Origin: Nitrosospira multiformis
Lineage (GTDB): Bacteria > Pseudomonadota > Gammaproteobacteria > Burkholderiales > Nitrosomonadaceae
Direction: 5' to 3'
DNA: 64,000 bases
Assembly: GCF_900111585.1 (NCBI RefSeq)
Contig: NZ_FOHI01000007.1
Coordinates: 62,001 to 126,000 of the forward strand
The notes below the pieces were generated by a model. That model was not told where the DNA came from, did not search any database, and worked only from the letters and a program-made list of their open reading frames with translations. Positions within the stretch are counted from its first letter, which is position 1, and every line of letters starts with the position of its first letter. The translations under genes were made by a program, and so were the position numbers. This document shows positions 29,141 through 37,235 of this stretch, one piece after another.

Positions 29141-29368
29141 ATGGATTACTTCAATTTACTACAGTGGCCTGCCATGGTGATCAATATTCTTTCGGTCTGG
29201 CTTCTGACCTACCAGGCCAAGCGGATGCGTCACACCGGTTTTCTGTTTTCCCTCCTCAGCAATGTGTTATGGGTAATCTGGGGATGGCACGTCGAAGCAT
29301 TCGCGGTTCTCGGTCTCCAGTTGGCCCTGGCAACAATCAATATCCGCGGAGCTCGAAAGACCGACTGA
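29141..29368 (+). CDS. Small hydrophobic membrane protein, unknown function
   Basis: A 75-residue protein with a near-perfect ribosome-binding site (GGAGGG) placed for the ATG at 29141; the open frame also runs 24 bp further upstream. It has three hydrophobic stretches (about 8-22, 32-46 and 50-64) with Trp-rich turns (LSNVLWVIWGWHVEAF). The short helices and the NVLWxxWG pattern faintly recall PnuC- or SemiSWEET-type half transporters, but I cannot assign a family. It stands alone on the plus strand, between ku and the ABC exporter. Confidence 0.65.
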   Translation: MDYFNLLQWPAMVINILSVWLLTYQAKRMRHTGFLFSLLSNVLWVIWGWHVEAFAVLGLQLALATINIRGARKTD

Positions 29369-29539
29369 ATAATCCGGAACAAGCGCACAGGCTCATCCTG
29401 TTCGCAATTCCGCCCGATTCGTTGCTTCAGAATACGTAACCCACTTTTCCCCATGGAATTCCTCGTTAATGGAAGGGTTTTTTCAAGACCGTGTCCGTAA
29501 TTTAGGTTATGATAACTCCGTAGTCTGCAGACCCAACTT

Positions 29540-31303
29540 ATGCGAACTCTCTTTGCCTATTGCATGCTTTCCCCGAGGCGTACTGCGTACGTCCTGGTTG
29601 CACTTCTAGCGGCAGGCATTGCAGAAGGCTTAAGCCTCACTGCCCTCCTTCCACTCCTTTCGATCGCTGTCGGCGATTCCGCCAGTTCGGACATGGGTCG
29701 GCACATCGCCGAAGTTCTCCAGAACATCGGGATTTCTCCCACCATAGGCGCCATGCTGCTGATCATCGTGGGAGGAATGATCCTCAAAAGCCTCATATTA
29801 TTGATGGCGAACAGGCAGGTCGGTTATGCGGTCGCGCATGTGGCCACCGTCCTCCGCCTCGAACTGATCGATGCGCTGCTTGCCAGCCGCTGGCAGTATT
29901 ACCTGCGCCAGCCGATGGGTTCGCTTGCCAATTCCGTCGCCACTGAAGCATACCGGGCAGCCAATGGCTTTGAGCACAGCGTCACTGTACTCGCACTGGC
30001 CGTACAGGTTGTTGTCTACGGAACCGTAGCCATGTTTGTTTCATGGGAGGCTACCCTTACTTCCATTCTGGTGGGCATCATCATGATGCAGGTGCTGCAC
30101 CAGTTGATTCGTGCGACACGCAAGGCGGGAACCAGGCAGACCCATCTGCTGCGAAACCTGCTGACGTATCTTTCGGATGTGCTCGTTTCGGTAAAATCGC
30201 TCAAGGCCATGGCGAGAGACAATGTAGCCGAAGCGATCCTGCACGACCAGACCCAGCAACTGGAAAAGGCCACCCGGCGGGAAATCATCGCGCGCGAAGC
30301 CCTGATGGCGCTGCAGGAGCCTATCCTCGCCACATTGATGGCAATCGGCCTTTATCTGGCTCTGGAAATATGGGGACTCTCGTTGCCCTCGGTGATGGTG
30401 ATGGTTTTTCTTCTGACCCGGCTCCTCAGTTTGCTCAACAAGACGCAGAGGAAATACCAGAATCTGATGGCGCAGGAAAGCGCCTACTGGGCCTTGCGTA
30501 CCGCTGTCGCAGAAGCGCGTGCCGCAGCGGAAAGAACATCAGGCACGCGCGAACCGACGCTTGAAAAGGGCATCAGCCTGCGTCACGTCAATTTCGATTA
30601 CGACACCAGGCCGATTTTTCAGGACCTGAATCTCGAAATCCAGGTCAGGTCGTTCACCACCATAGCCGGCCCGTCGGGGGTCGGCAAAAGCACCATGCTG
30701 GATCTCCTGTGCGGCCTGGCAGACCCCAAGTCAGGCGAAATCCTCGTGGATGGCGTGCCCATGCGCGACATCAATCCACGTGCCTGGCGCCGCATGATCG
30801 GATATGTCGCCCAGGAGAACGTCCTGCTACACGACAGTATTCTCAATAATATTCTCGTCGGCGCACCTGAACTGACTGAAGCGGATGCGGAAAGAGCACT
30901 GCGCCAGGCTGGCGCTTGGGAGTTCGTCAGTGGATTGCCGGATGGTCTCTATACCATTGTCGGCGAGCGTGGCGGCCTGTTATCCGGGGGACAGCGCCAA
31001 CGTATTGCCATTGCCCGGGCACTGGCTCACCGCCCGCTCTTTCTGGTACTGGATGAACCGACGAGTGCGCTCGATCCGGAAAGTGAACGACTTGTCTGTG
31101 AAACCCTGCGAAACCTCACACAGGAACTCACGGTTGTTGCCGTCTCCCACCAACCAGCGCTGATCAGCGCAGCGGATGTGATTTTTGCGCTTTCCAAAGG
31201 AAAAGCGGAACGGGTGCAGCCGGCGGAGGCAGCTCGTTACGCACCCGCGGAGCGGGATACTTCCTCCTTGTCTCACAGGGAAGCGGTTTTCGTTTCCCGT
31301 TAA
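29540..31303 (+). CDS. ABC exporter, fused membrane and ATP-binding domains
   Basis: A 587-residue half-transporter. An N-terminal type-I exporter membrane domain (about 1-310, six helices) is followed by an ATPase with Walker A GPSGVGKST near 377, Q-loop YVAQEN, signature LSGGQRQRIAIARAL near 481, Walker B LFLVLDEPTSALD near 500-507 and an H-loop His in SHQ. It should work as a homodimer exporting a lipid-linked sugar, peptide or lipid. The nearby FkbM and RgpF-like genes point to surface glycans, but they lie on the opposite strand. The ribosome-binding site is weak. Confidence 0.9.
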   Translation: MRTLFAYCMLSPRRTAYVLVALLAAGIAEGLSLTALLPLLSIAVGDSASSDMGRHIAEVLQNIGISPTIGAMLLIIVGGMILKSLILLMANRQVGYAVAHVATVLRLELIDALLASRWQYYLRQPMGSLANSVATEAYRAANGFEHSVTVLALAVQVVVYGTVAMFVSWEATLTSILVGIIMMQVLHQLIRATRKAGTRQTHLLRNLLTYLSDVLVSVKSLKAMARDNVAEAILHDQTQQLEKATRREIIAREALMALQEPILATLMAIGLYLALEIWGLSLPSVMVMVFLLTRLLSLLNKTQRKYQNLMAQESAYWALRTAVAEARAAAERTSGTREPTLEKGISLRHVNFDYDTRPIFQDLNLEIQVRSFTTIAGPSGVGKSTMLDLLCGLADPKSGEILVDGVPMRDINPRAWRRMIGYVAQENVLLHDSILNNILVGAPELTEADAERALRQAGAWEFVSGLPDGLYTIVGERGGLLSGGQRQRIAIARALAHRPLFLVLDEPTSALDPESERLVCETLRNLTQELTVVAVSHQPALISAADVIFALSKGKAERVQPAEAARYAPAERDTSSLSHREAVFVSR

Positions 31304-31360
31304 GCGGTCAACGAGTGCCTGCCTGAGCTTTCGTCTCCGCTCTCCCTGATCCCGAATCGT

Positions 31361-31394
31361 CGAAGGATCGAAGGCGCGAGCAGTACTCAGGATA
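31361..31394. repeat. REP-like sequence, degenerate copy 2
   Basis: CGAAGGATCGAAGGCGCGAG followed by CAGTACTCAGGATA matches the right half of the element at 20071-20104 and its flank with a few changes. It lies in the gap after the ABC exporter. The perfect stem of copy 1 is not kept. Confidence 0.45.
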
Positions 31395-31456
31395 AGCTCC
31401 TCCGGCAGTCTCAGGACAGGTGTATCGGCGATTCGGCAAAGAGGAGATGATCAATC

Positions 31457-32224
31457 CTATTTCGCGAACACGAAGCAGGTTTCACCCCAATTCCTGGTGG
31501 TTTTGAATCTGACTTTCAAACCCGCCTGCTCCATCAGCGCTACCGCTTCCTGCTGCTCCTCGATTGTCCCCAGCTCGACGATGACGGATCTCAGTGCCGG
31601 ATTCCTGAGCACATTCCCCGCACCCCGGATGATAGCCATTTCGATGCCATCCACATCGATCTTGATGTAGTTGGGATAGGGAAATCCCCATTTTGAGCAT
31701 AAGTCGTCGAGTGTCACGCCGAACATGCCCTGAATATGCGCGGCGGGTTTTTTCATATTCTTCAAATCTTCTTTTCCGAACTGGGAGCGATTTCCACCGC
31801 CTATGAATTTGGGAATATAAAGTTTCGAAAAGCCTTCCTCTCCGGAAACAGCCACGCAATAGGAGGTAATATTTTTCTCGAGCTTGTTGAGGTAAATGTT
31901 TTTATTCAATAAATAATAATTGGCGCACTGGGGCTCGAACGAATATATATGGATGTCCTTCCCGTATTTCTTTGCTGGATACAGGGAATACTGGCCGATA
32001 TTCGCTCCCAGATCGAAGAAGCAGGAATCCGGTTCAAAACCGTCAAGCCAGTCCAAGGTATCGGGTTCTTTTATTGAATACGTTTTTGCCCGCTGGAGCG
32101 TCCGAAAATTGTCCACCGCGATGCGTATGGATTGACCTTTGACATTGACTTTAGTGTAACCACCCTTCAATCCGTAAAGCGCTACAGCGCATCCGGATAA
32201 TACATCCATGAAAAATGAAGACAT
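31457..32224 (-). CDS. FkbM-family methyltransferase
   Basis: A 255-residue SAM-dependent methyltransferase. The SAM-binding motif FFDLGANIGQYS lies near 68-79, with SFEPQ as the acidic post-I motif. The FkbM signature YIKIDVDGIEMAIIRGAGNVL appears near 190-210. FkbM proteins methylate sugars, lipids or polyketides and are frequent in polysaccharide gene clusters. The RgpF-like gene lies 265 bp upstream on the same strand and the ABC exporter faces it, so the target is probably a cell-surface glycan. The ribosome-binding site is poor and a second Met lies at residue 6. Confidence 0.88.
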   Translation of the reverse strand: MSSFFMDVLSGCAVALYGLKGGYTKVNVKGQSIRIAVDNFRTLQRAKTYSIKEPDTLDWLDGFEPDSCFFDLGANIGQYSLYPAKKYGKDIHIYSFEPQCANYYLLNKNIYLNKLEKNITSYCVAVSGEEGFSKLYIPKFIGGGNRSQFGKEDLKNMKKPAAHIQGMFGVTLDDLCSKWGFPYPNYIKIDVDGIEMAIIRGAGNVLRNPALRSVIVELGTIEEQQEAVALMEQAGLKVRFKTTRNWGETCFVFAK

Positions 32225-32420
32225 CTATGCTGACCGTAACTTTATGAGTAGAGGTGAAAACAGAAAACAGTGGAAGGGCGAAGGATATCCGGTTTATGGT
32301 CCCGCAGCCCAGATATTTTTGCTGCAATTCCGGGTGCGGATCATCAACAGGGTGAGCGGCCTCGCCTACAGTTTGCTCAATCGTCACACCAGCGGAAGCG
32401 GAAAATCCATATGCGAGGGT

Positions 32421-32456
32421 TCTGGATTCCTTCTTTCGAGGCTTTCAAGGGAATGA
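32421..32456. repeat. Degenerate REP-like hairpin sequence
   Basis: CTGGATTCC followed by TTCGAGGC and later AGGGAATGACG resembles the common proteobacterial intergenic repeat built on TGGATTCCC and GGGAATGAC arms. The arms are imperfect. It sits between the RgpF-like gene and the FkbM gene. Confidence 0.35.
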
Positions 32457-32489
32457 CGAAGGGAAATCGTTGTCGAGCAGAATCGTGTC

Positions 32490-33467
32490 TTATCCGCGAG
32501 GGGACATCCAGTCGTTGAGAATTTCTGTCTCGTAGGAAGAGCCCGCCTCCGCGAGGCCCGCTGAAACTTCCCCCAGGCTCACACCTCTTCTTGTCAGCAC
32601 GCTTTTTTTGAGGAACGGGAATCCAAACTCGGTAATAAGCGGCTTCCACAGGTGAAAGGTCGATTCGACCCATTGCAGCGGCCTTTGATGGTAATCAGTT
32701 GGAGCAAGAACCTGTCCCAGACTGTAGAGCGCTGCAAGACGAAAGCGCCGGCTGAGGAAGCGGGAAAAACCAACTTCATATCTGCGAACGATGGCCGGCT
32801 TGAATTCCAGCACCTCGATTTCCGCGAAGAAGCGAAGAAATTCATCGGAGGACACGGCTTTTTTCTTGCAGTAGAGGAAATAGGACTGAAGGTGGGGATA
32901 AAAACGAAAAGAATCCGTCATTCCCACGATTTCAGCCTCGCTGCCTTCGAGTCTGGCGATGATATTATCGATGCTGAAAAGCGGACCGAGAACGCTGTCG
33001 TTGGCTAACAGAAGACCGCTGTGCTCGCGATATTCGGGATATTTTTCCAGAGCCGTTTTCCACCCATAGAAATCGTATCCTTTGTTCTCACGGTTTATTA
33101 TTGCGATACAGCATCGAGACAGTTTTTCCAGATCGCTTCCAGAAATCATGCTGCTTGAACTGATGAATACGATATCGAAGCCGGCCAGCATCAGAGCATT
33201 GAGGTAGTAATACACGTTCTCCCTGACAATGCTATCTTTGTCGAAGCTGCAAAAAAGGCAAACGGGACGATCATAACGGGGAGAGATGGCCTTTTCATAC
33301 AACCTCACCAGCGGCCTTTCATTTGCCTTCTCTCGTTTAAGCAGGTAGAAGGATAAATCACGGGCATACTTCAAGTCTTTGACTACGCCCTTCGCCGCCC
33401 ATTTTATGGGTAAAGCGCGGTTGGGTTTGCGGCGCAATTCAGACAGGTCCTCAGGCGGGATTTTCAT
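32490..33467 (-). CDS. RgpF-like (rhamnan synthesis F) protein
   Basis: A 325-residue protein matching the RgpF family of streptococcal and proteobacterial polysaccharide loci: an N-terminal FCSFDKDSIVRENVYYYLNALMLAGFDIVFIS segment, INRENKGYDFYGWKTAL, LLLANDSVLGPLF and IVGMTDSFRFYPHLQSYFL. RgpF acts in assembly of rhamnose-rich glycans, probably as a glycosyltransferase. The sugar here is unknown. A GTG at 33473 is an alternative start. The ATG at 33467 overlaps the TGA of the ligase remnant in an ATGA arrangement, with AGG just upstream. Confidence 0.82.
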   Translation of the reverse strand: MKIPPEDLSELRRKPNRALPIKWAAKGVVKDLKYARDLSFYLLKREKANERPLVRLYEKAISPRYDRPVCLFCSFDKDSIVRENVYYYLNALMLAGFDIVFISSSSMISGSDLEKLSRCCIAIINRENKGYDFYGWKTALEKYPEYREHSGLLLANDSVLGPLFSIDNIIARLEGSEAEIVGMTDSFRFYPHLQSYFLYCKKKAVSSDEFLRFFAEIEVLEFKPAIVRRYEVGFSRFLSRRFRLAALYSLGQVLAPTDYHQRPLQWVESTFHLWKPLITEFGFPFLKKSVLTRRGVSLGEVSAGLAEAGSSYETEILNDWMSPRG

Positions 33468-33658
33468 GACCACCTGTGCCCCAGCATGACAGTCAACGTA
33501 TTCAGGATATCAGCTTCGCTCGTTTTTTTGTCATCAAGAATCTGCAGCATACGGGGAAAGCGCAGCGCAACACCTGCTTCATGCCGTGTCGATGGTATAC
33601 GGATCGATCTTCGATTTCCACCAGACACCAGGTTCTTGATGCGACCCATGCCATATTG
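33464..33658 (-). pseudogene. C-terminal remnant of an ATP-dependent DNA ligase
   Basis: The 64-codon open frame ends with TRHEAGVALRFPRM followed by ILDDKKTSEADILNTLTVML. This is the closing segment of stand-alone ATP-dependent DNA ligases, where R-H-x-S/A-G-V/L-A-L-R-F-P-R is followed by a DKP..EADTL helix. Just upstream, a different frame reads LVEIED, matching the preceding strand of such ligases, so at least one frameshift has occurred. The rest of the enzyme is absent because the terminator and YbhB gene begin within 60 bp. It is not a piece of the LigD in this window, which ends in a polymerase domain. Its stop overlaps the RgpF-like start. Confidence 0.7.
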
Positions 33659-33709
33659 CGCATTTATCCCCTTGAGTGTACAGAACCGCGCTGGATGAAC
33701 CGGAATCTA

Positions 33710-33742
33710 AAAAAGAAAAAAAGCAATAGCAGCCTATTGCTT
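33710..33742 (-). terminator. Intrinsic terminator of the stress-gene cluster
   Basis: On the minus strand AAGCAATAG and CTATTGCTT form a perfect 9-bp stem with a 4-nt loop. A run of seven T, a C and six more T follow at once. The stop codon of the YbhB-like gene lies inside the left arm. Confidence 0.88.
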
Positions 33743-34207
33743 CTGATACAGCCCCACGAGTTCCGATTGCGCGATGACATGTCCCTTCATCTCCTGCTCG
33801 AGGATTGCCTTGGTGGGATGTTTCAGATCCGGAAGCATGATATCCAGTGCGTAGAGTTTATGAAAGTATCGATGCTTACCGATAGGGGGGCAGGGTCCGC
33901 CATACCCTGTGCGCTGCCAGTCATTGAGCCCGCCAAGCGTTCCAATGGGAAGATCGGCTTCCGCCACTCCCTCAGGTAAACCTTGAGCCGCAGGAGGAAT
34001 GTTATATAGCACCCAGTGTACCCAGGTCAGCTTGGGAGCGGCAGGATCGGGCGCATCCGGATCGTCCACAATCAAAACCAGGCTTTTCGCATTTTCCGGT
34101 ATGTTGTCCCAGAACAGCTCGGGTGAATTATCATGTCCCTGACAGGTATGACGAATAGGAATCTCTCCGTGATTCGCAAAGGATGAGGATGTTATTGTCA
34201 TAGACAT
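33734..34207 (-). CDS. YbhB/YbcL-type Raf-kinase-inhibitor-like (PEBP) protein
   Basis: A 157-residue PEBP-fold protein. It shows the bacterial signatures: DNSPELFWDNIPENAKSLVLIVDDPDAPDP (ligand pocket, D-P-D-A-P), WVHWVLYNIP, GLNDWQRTGYGGPCPP and HRYFHKLYALD. The role in bacteria is uncertain; binding of anionic ligands is assumed. The chosen ATG has AGGAGG eight bases upstream and begins MSMTITSSSF like cytoplasmic YbhB. The frame stays open to an ATG at 34381 that overlaps the Hsp20 stop (ATGA); that longer form would add a signal-peptide-like segment. The gene ends in a clear terminator and closes the Hsp20-CBS cluster. Confidence 0.85.
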   Translation of the reverse strand: MSMTITSSSFANHGEIPIRHTCQGHDNSPELFWDNIPENAKSLVLIVDDPDAPDPAAPKLTWVHWVLYNIPPAAQGLPEGVAEADLPIGTLGGLNDWQRTGYGGPCPPIGKHRYFHKLYALDIMLPDLKHPTKAILEQEMKGHVIAQSELVGLYQKQ

Positions 34208-34377
34208 GCGAGACGCCTCCTTCTTTGGTTTTCTTTCCTTCTGGCTCAAGAGAATGTCCGGCTCAGTCGCTACGGAGATCGAAGCTGCCAGCATAGTCGT
34301 CATTACGCCTGCGAGCAGGCGGATAAGCATAATTTTCGGTAGGGCGCGTCGGCGCTGAAAAGGAAAATGCCACCTTA

Positions 34378-34890
34378 TCATGATATGGAAATGAATCTTC
34401 TCTTTTCAACATTCAGCTTGGGGAGACGCACGGTCAGCACGCCGTTCTTGTAGTCCGCTTCCGCTTTGTCTTCATTCACCTCGACCGGTAACGGCAAGGT
34501 TCGTTGAAAAACGCCGTAAGCACGTTCCATGACATGATACTTGCTATCATTTGTATCGCGCTCAAAGCGTTTTTCCCCTCTCAGAGAAAGCGTCTTGCCC
34601 TCTATGCTGATCTCAAAGTCTTTTTTTTCCATGCCAGGCACTTCTATCCGTACCACGATTTCCCTGTCCGTTTCTTCCATATCCCCTGCCAGAATACTCC
34701 AGTGAGGAAAAGCTGGCGTGCTGGCAGCGGACGCTTGCCCTTTGTCTTCCTCACCCTTGCGGTGTACAAAGTGCGTAAGGGCATCGCTACCATGGTGGAC
34801 GAGTTCACGCCAGCCATCTGAAATGTGATCCCATGTCCGACTGAGTCTTCGGCTGATATTTTCACTTGCATTCTTCACGGAATCCATCAT
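34378..34890 (-). CDS. Hsp20/alpha-crystallin small heat-shock protein (1)
   Basis: A 170-residue small heat-shock protein. The alpha-crystallin domain (about 72-168) has EIVVRIEVPGMEKKDFEISIEGKTLSLRGEK and closes with NGVLTVRLPKLN. The N-terminal 70 residues hold a Trp-rich helix (TWDHISDGWRELVHHG). The ATG at 34890 follows GGAAGGAG with ideal spacing, so I reject 26 further upstream codons. These oligomeric holdases bind unfolding proteins. The gene directly precedes the YbhB-like gene and follows the CBS protein gene. The C-terminal IxI motif is present as ISIS-like residues. Confidence 0.92.
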   Translation of the reverse strand: MMDSVKNASENISRRLSRTWDHISDGWRELVHHGSDALTHFVHRKGEEDKGQASAASTPAFPHWSILAGDMEETDREIVVRIEVPGMEKKDFEISIEGKTLSLRGEKRFERDTNDSKYHVMERAYGVFQRTLPLPVEVNEDKAEADYKNGVLTVRLPKLNVEKRRFISIS

Positions 34891-34988
34891 GATCGTGCTC
34901 CTTCCGATTATGGGAAAAGCCGGTAATGACCGGCTGGTCGAAAACTCCGTTCGCGTATTTCCAGTCACCCCTTGATCCCGTTGGTCCT

Positions 34989-35438
34989 TTAATGCCGTTG
35001 TCTTGCTTCCCTCTGCCGTTGATAACTTGTCAGCCGGGAAGTCGCCAGCAGTTCTTCCGATAGCAGTTCCAGCAAGTCATCGAGCGTAAGAATACCCACC
35101 AGGGCGCCATTCTCGCCCACTACCGGCAAGCGCCGTACCGTCTTGCTGCGCATGTATTGAATTGCCTCGAATACCCCCACGCTTTCTTTCACGGTGACGA
35201 GTTCCTGCTCCATGATGTCGCCCACGGTGATGACAGCAGCATCCAACTCGGTTGCCATGACTTCCACCACGAGGTCGCGATCGGTGACAATTCCAACGGG
35301 AATATTGAGGCCGTCCCGCTCTTCGATAACGACCACGTCGCCCACATGGTGCTGACGCATGAGTTTGGCTGCCTCCCCAATCGTCTCATCCCGCTTCACG
35401 AATACAGTATCACGGTTACAAATTTCACCTACAGGCAT
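34989..35438 (-). CDS. Paired CBS-domain protein
   Basis: A 149-residue protein that is essentially two CBS domains: residues 1-60 (MPVGEICNRDTVFVKRDETIGEAAKLMRQ, GIVTDRDLVVEV) and 70-130 (VGDIMEQELVTV, MRSKTVRRLPVV, LVGILTLDDLLELL). Such modules bind adenine nucleotides in the cleft between domains and sense energy state, and a stand-alone pair may regulate a partner. The ATG at 35438 has GGAGG upstream, so the 60 preceding open codons are not used. It lies between two Hsp20 genes on the same strand. Confidence 0.88.
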   Translation of the reverse strand: MPVGEICNRDTVFVKRDETIGEAAKLMRQHHVGDVVVIEERDGLNIPVGIVTDRDLVVEVMATELDAAVITVGDIMEQELVTVKESVGVFEAIQYMRSKTVRRLPVVGENGALVGILTLDDLLELLSEELLATSRLTSYQRQREARQRH

Positions 35439-35544
35439 CCTGCCCTCCACTTTGATCACACTCTCATTGTAGGGACGATGAGGTATGTTGCAATTGGGAA
35501 CACGTATCGGGGTTTGTCCCAAAACGCTACCCCCAAAGTTTTTT

Positions 35545-36045
35545 CTAACGCGCCCAGTGCACGCGCAACAAATACTCTTCCGGGTTATAGTGAAATTCCA
35601 GATCGCCCTGATACGCATCGTGTACGGCTTCGCCGATGCCTCTCGCCAGGTGGATATCAGTGGTCGTCACCAAGGTTCCCCCATCTTTTTCTTCAACGGC
35701 CATAATGCGATTGAAGGGATGCTCGACCTTTTCACGCTTTTCCACATTGTGCACGATGTGCATGATTTCATTGCGATGAGCGATATAGAACTCGCCGCTC
35801 AGGGTAATGAAGCCGGCGGGGAAATCATCCCGGATACGCTGACAGGCCGCACACATTTCCTGATGGGCGCCTGCGGGCGCTTCGCCCCATTGCCAGCGTC
35901 CCTCATGGAATACAGCCCCGCAACTGGGACAGACAGTGGGTTCAGACAGTTTGTGCCGTGCTCTGTAAGGATCGTGAATACGCTCCTTGAAGAGCTTGTC
36001 ATGTCGGGAAATCTGGCGAAAACCGACAAATGGAGAGTGTGTCAT
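35545..36045 (-). CDS. BCAM0308-type zinc-ribbon protein
   Basis: A 166-residue cytoplasmic protein with two CxxC pairs (VCPSCGAVF near 38-46, MCAACQRI near 63-70) that would form a zinc ribbon. A beta-rich region follows, with IAHRNEIMHIVHNVEKREKVEHPFNRIMAVEE and an LVTTTDIHLARGIGEAVHDAYQGDLEFHY segment. This matches the BCAM0308 family of proteobacterial proteins, often next to stress genes and distantly like NMD3-type ribosome-associated zinc proteins. Function unknown. The ribosome-binding site GGAG has good spacing. It sits between the second Hsp20 gene and the CBS gene. Confidence 0.82.
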   Translation of the reverse strand: MTHSPFVGFRQISRHDKLFKERIHDPYRARHKLSEPTVCPSCGAVFHEGRWQWGEAPAGAHQEMCAACQRIRDDFPAGFITLSGEFYIAHRNEIMHIVHNVEKREKVEHPFNRIMAVEEKDGGTLVTTTDIHLARGIGEAVHDAYQGDLEFHYNPEEYLLRVHWAR

Positions 36046-36108
36046 AGTGGAGCTCCGGTTATGTGGAGCAGAACGATCAGTCTGATGACCCGAAGAGCGC
36101 TGCTCGGA

Positions 36109-36558
36109 TTATTTCACCTCGATACGTTTGGCGGTTTTTCCCTCCTTCTTCGGCAACGTCAGTACCAATGTGCCGTTTTCATATTTTGCCTCGGCCTTGG
36201 CCTCATCCACTTCGCTTCCCAGGGTGAAACTCCTGTAGCTCGATCCCTGATGGCATTCCCGGCAAATTACCCTCTCGCCTTCTTTTTCCTCTTTTTCCTG
36301 CTTTGTCTCGCAGCTGATGGAAACGCGGTTGCCCTCTACCTGAACCTTGACATCCTCCTTTTTTACTCCAGGTATGTCTGCACGAACCGTATAGGCGTTG
36401 TCATTTTCGGTAAGATCGATCCTGATCTGAGGGGTGGTTTCCATATCCATTGAGAATGGACGCATTCCCCAATTCTTGAACCAGTCATCCAGATTGTAAA
36501 ACGGGTCATAGCGCATGATGTCGCCCATAAGAGGCGAACGACGAGCAATATTTGCCAT
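36109..36558 (-). CDS. Hsp20/alpha-crystallin small heat-shock protein (2)
   Basis: A 149-residue small heat-shock protein. The alpha-crystallin domain runs from about 45 to 140 (AYTVRADIPGVKKEDVKVQVEGNRVSI through NGTLVLTLPKKEG), and a final RIEVK carries the C-terminal anchor. Near residue 98 it has a CREC pair (VICRECHQGSSYRSF) that could respond to oxidation or bind metal; the first Hsp20 lacks it. The ATG at 36558 follows AAGGAG at good spacing, so the seven upstream codons are left out. It is the first gene of the stress cluster that ends at 33734. Confidence 0.92.
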   Translation of the reverse strand: MANIARRSPLMGDIMRYDPFYNLDDWFKNWGMRPFSMDMETTPQIRIDLTENDNAYTVRADIPGVKKEDVKVQVEGNRVSISCETKQEKEEKEGERVICRECHQGSSYRSFTLGSEVDEAKAEAKYENGTLVLTLPKKEGKTAKRIEVK

Positions 36559-36704
36559 GGTTTTCTCCTTTCGAATCAAATGAATGCGAATTAAATGAAC
36601 GACCTTTTCTACCCTTGTTGCCTCATTTCTGTCTCACTCGACCCTGCCAGCATTACGCATTACATGCCTTGAATCCTTTGCCTGAATCTCTGCATCTCCT
36701 GCTG

Positions 36705-37022
36705 TCAAAAATTTCTGCCCGAATAAGGCGTTCCATCCGATTCCGGATCCGGGTCCGACCAGTCCTGTGTTTCCCCATAGCCATAGCCGGTGCCGCCGCG
36801 CCGCTCGACCTGGTAATAAGTGGCGGTAGAAATCACTTGATGACCTTTCCTCCGTTCCTGCCTGTATGGTCCATAAGACCCGGTTGCTGCCGGGCTGTCG
36901 GTAATCTCTTTTTCTGTATTCTCGATCGGATTTTCGATCCCGCTCTCGTTGATCCTTGCGTTGCCTCTGTCAGATGATGTGCTCAAGATTTTCCCTCTGG
37001 AACTGTTGATCGGTTGCGCCAC
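36705..37022 (-). CDS. Hypothetical hydrophilic protein, uncertain
   Basis: A 105-codon frame with a GTG start, no hydrophobic segment and no family I recognise. The sequence is rich in Ser, Asn, Glu, Gly and Tyr (for example GTGYGYGETQDW) and probably disordered. The composition does not look like a random shadow frame, because nothing overlaps it, but the ribosome-binding site is weak. It lies between the Hsp20 gene and the Kazal-type gene on the same strand. Confidence 0.35.
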   Translation of the reverse strand: MAQPINSSRGKILSTSSDRGNARINESGIENPIENTEKEITDSPAATGSYGPYRQERRKGHQVISTATYYQVERRGGTGYGYGETQDWSDPDPESDGTPYSGRNF

Positions 37023-37143
37023 TGCACCGCTGTGACTGTGCCACTGTGATTAAGCGGCTTAGCTCTTCTAACGGCCGGACCTTCCGATTTTTAACACCTG
37101 ATCGAGGAATCGCTCTGTACGTTGTCTAACATTCGGGTGACAA

Positions 37144-37193
37144 ACTCTGGATAAGCTGTCCGCCACGAGTAACAAGACCTGCTTATCCAGAGT
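37144..37193. repeat. Perfect 13-bp inverted repeat
   Basis: ACTCTGGATAAGC at 37144-37156 and GCTTATCCAGAGT at 37181-37193 are exact inverse copies around a 24-nt loop. No T-run follows on either strand, so it is not a standard terminator. It lies about 45 bp past the end of the Kazal-type gene. It may be a mini-transposon relic or a 3'-end mRNA structure. Confidence 0.7.
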
Positions 37194-37235
37194 AGTCATA
37201 AGGCTTCTAAAGAATAACCTGTATTCCCGTTGCTG

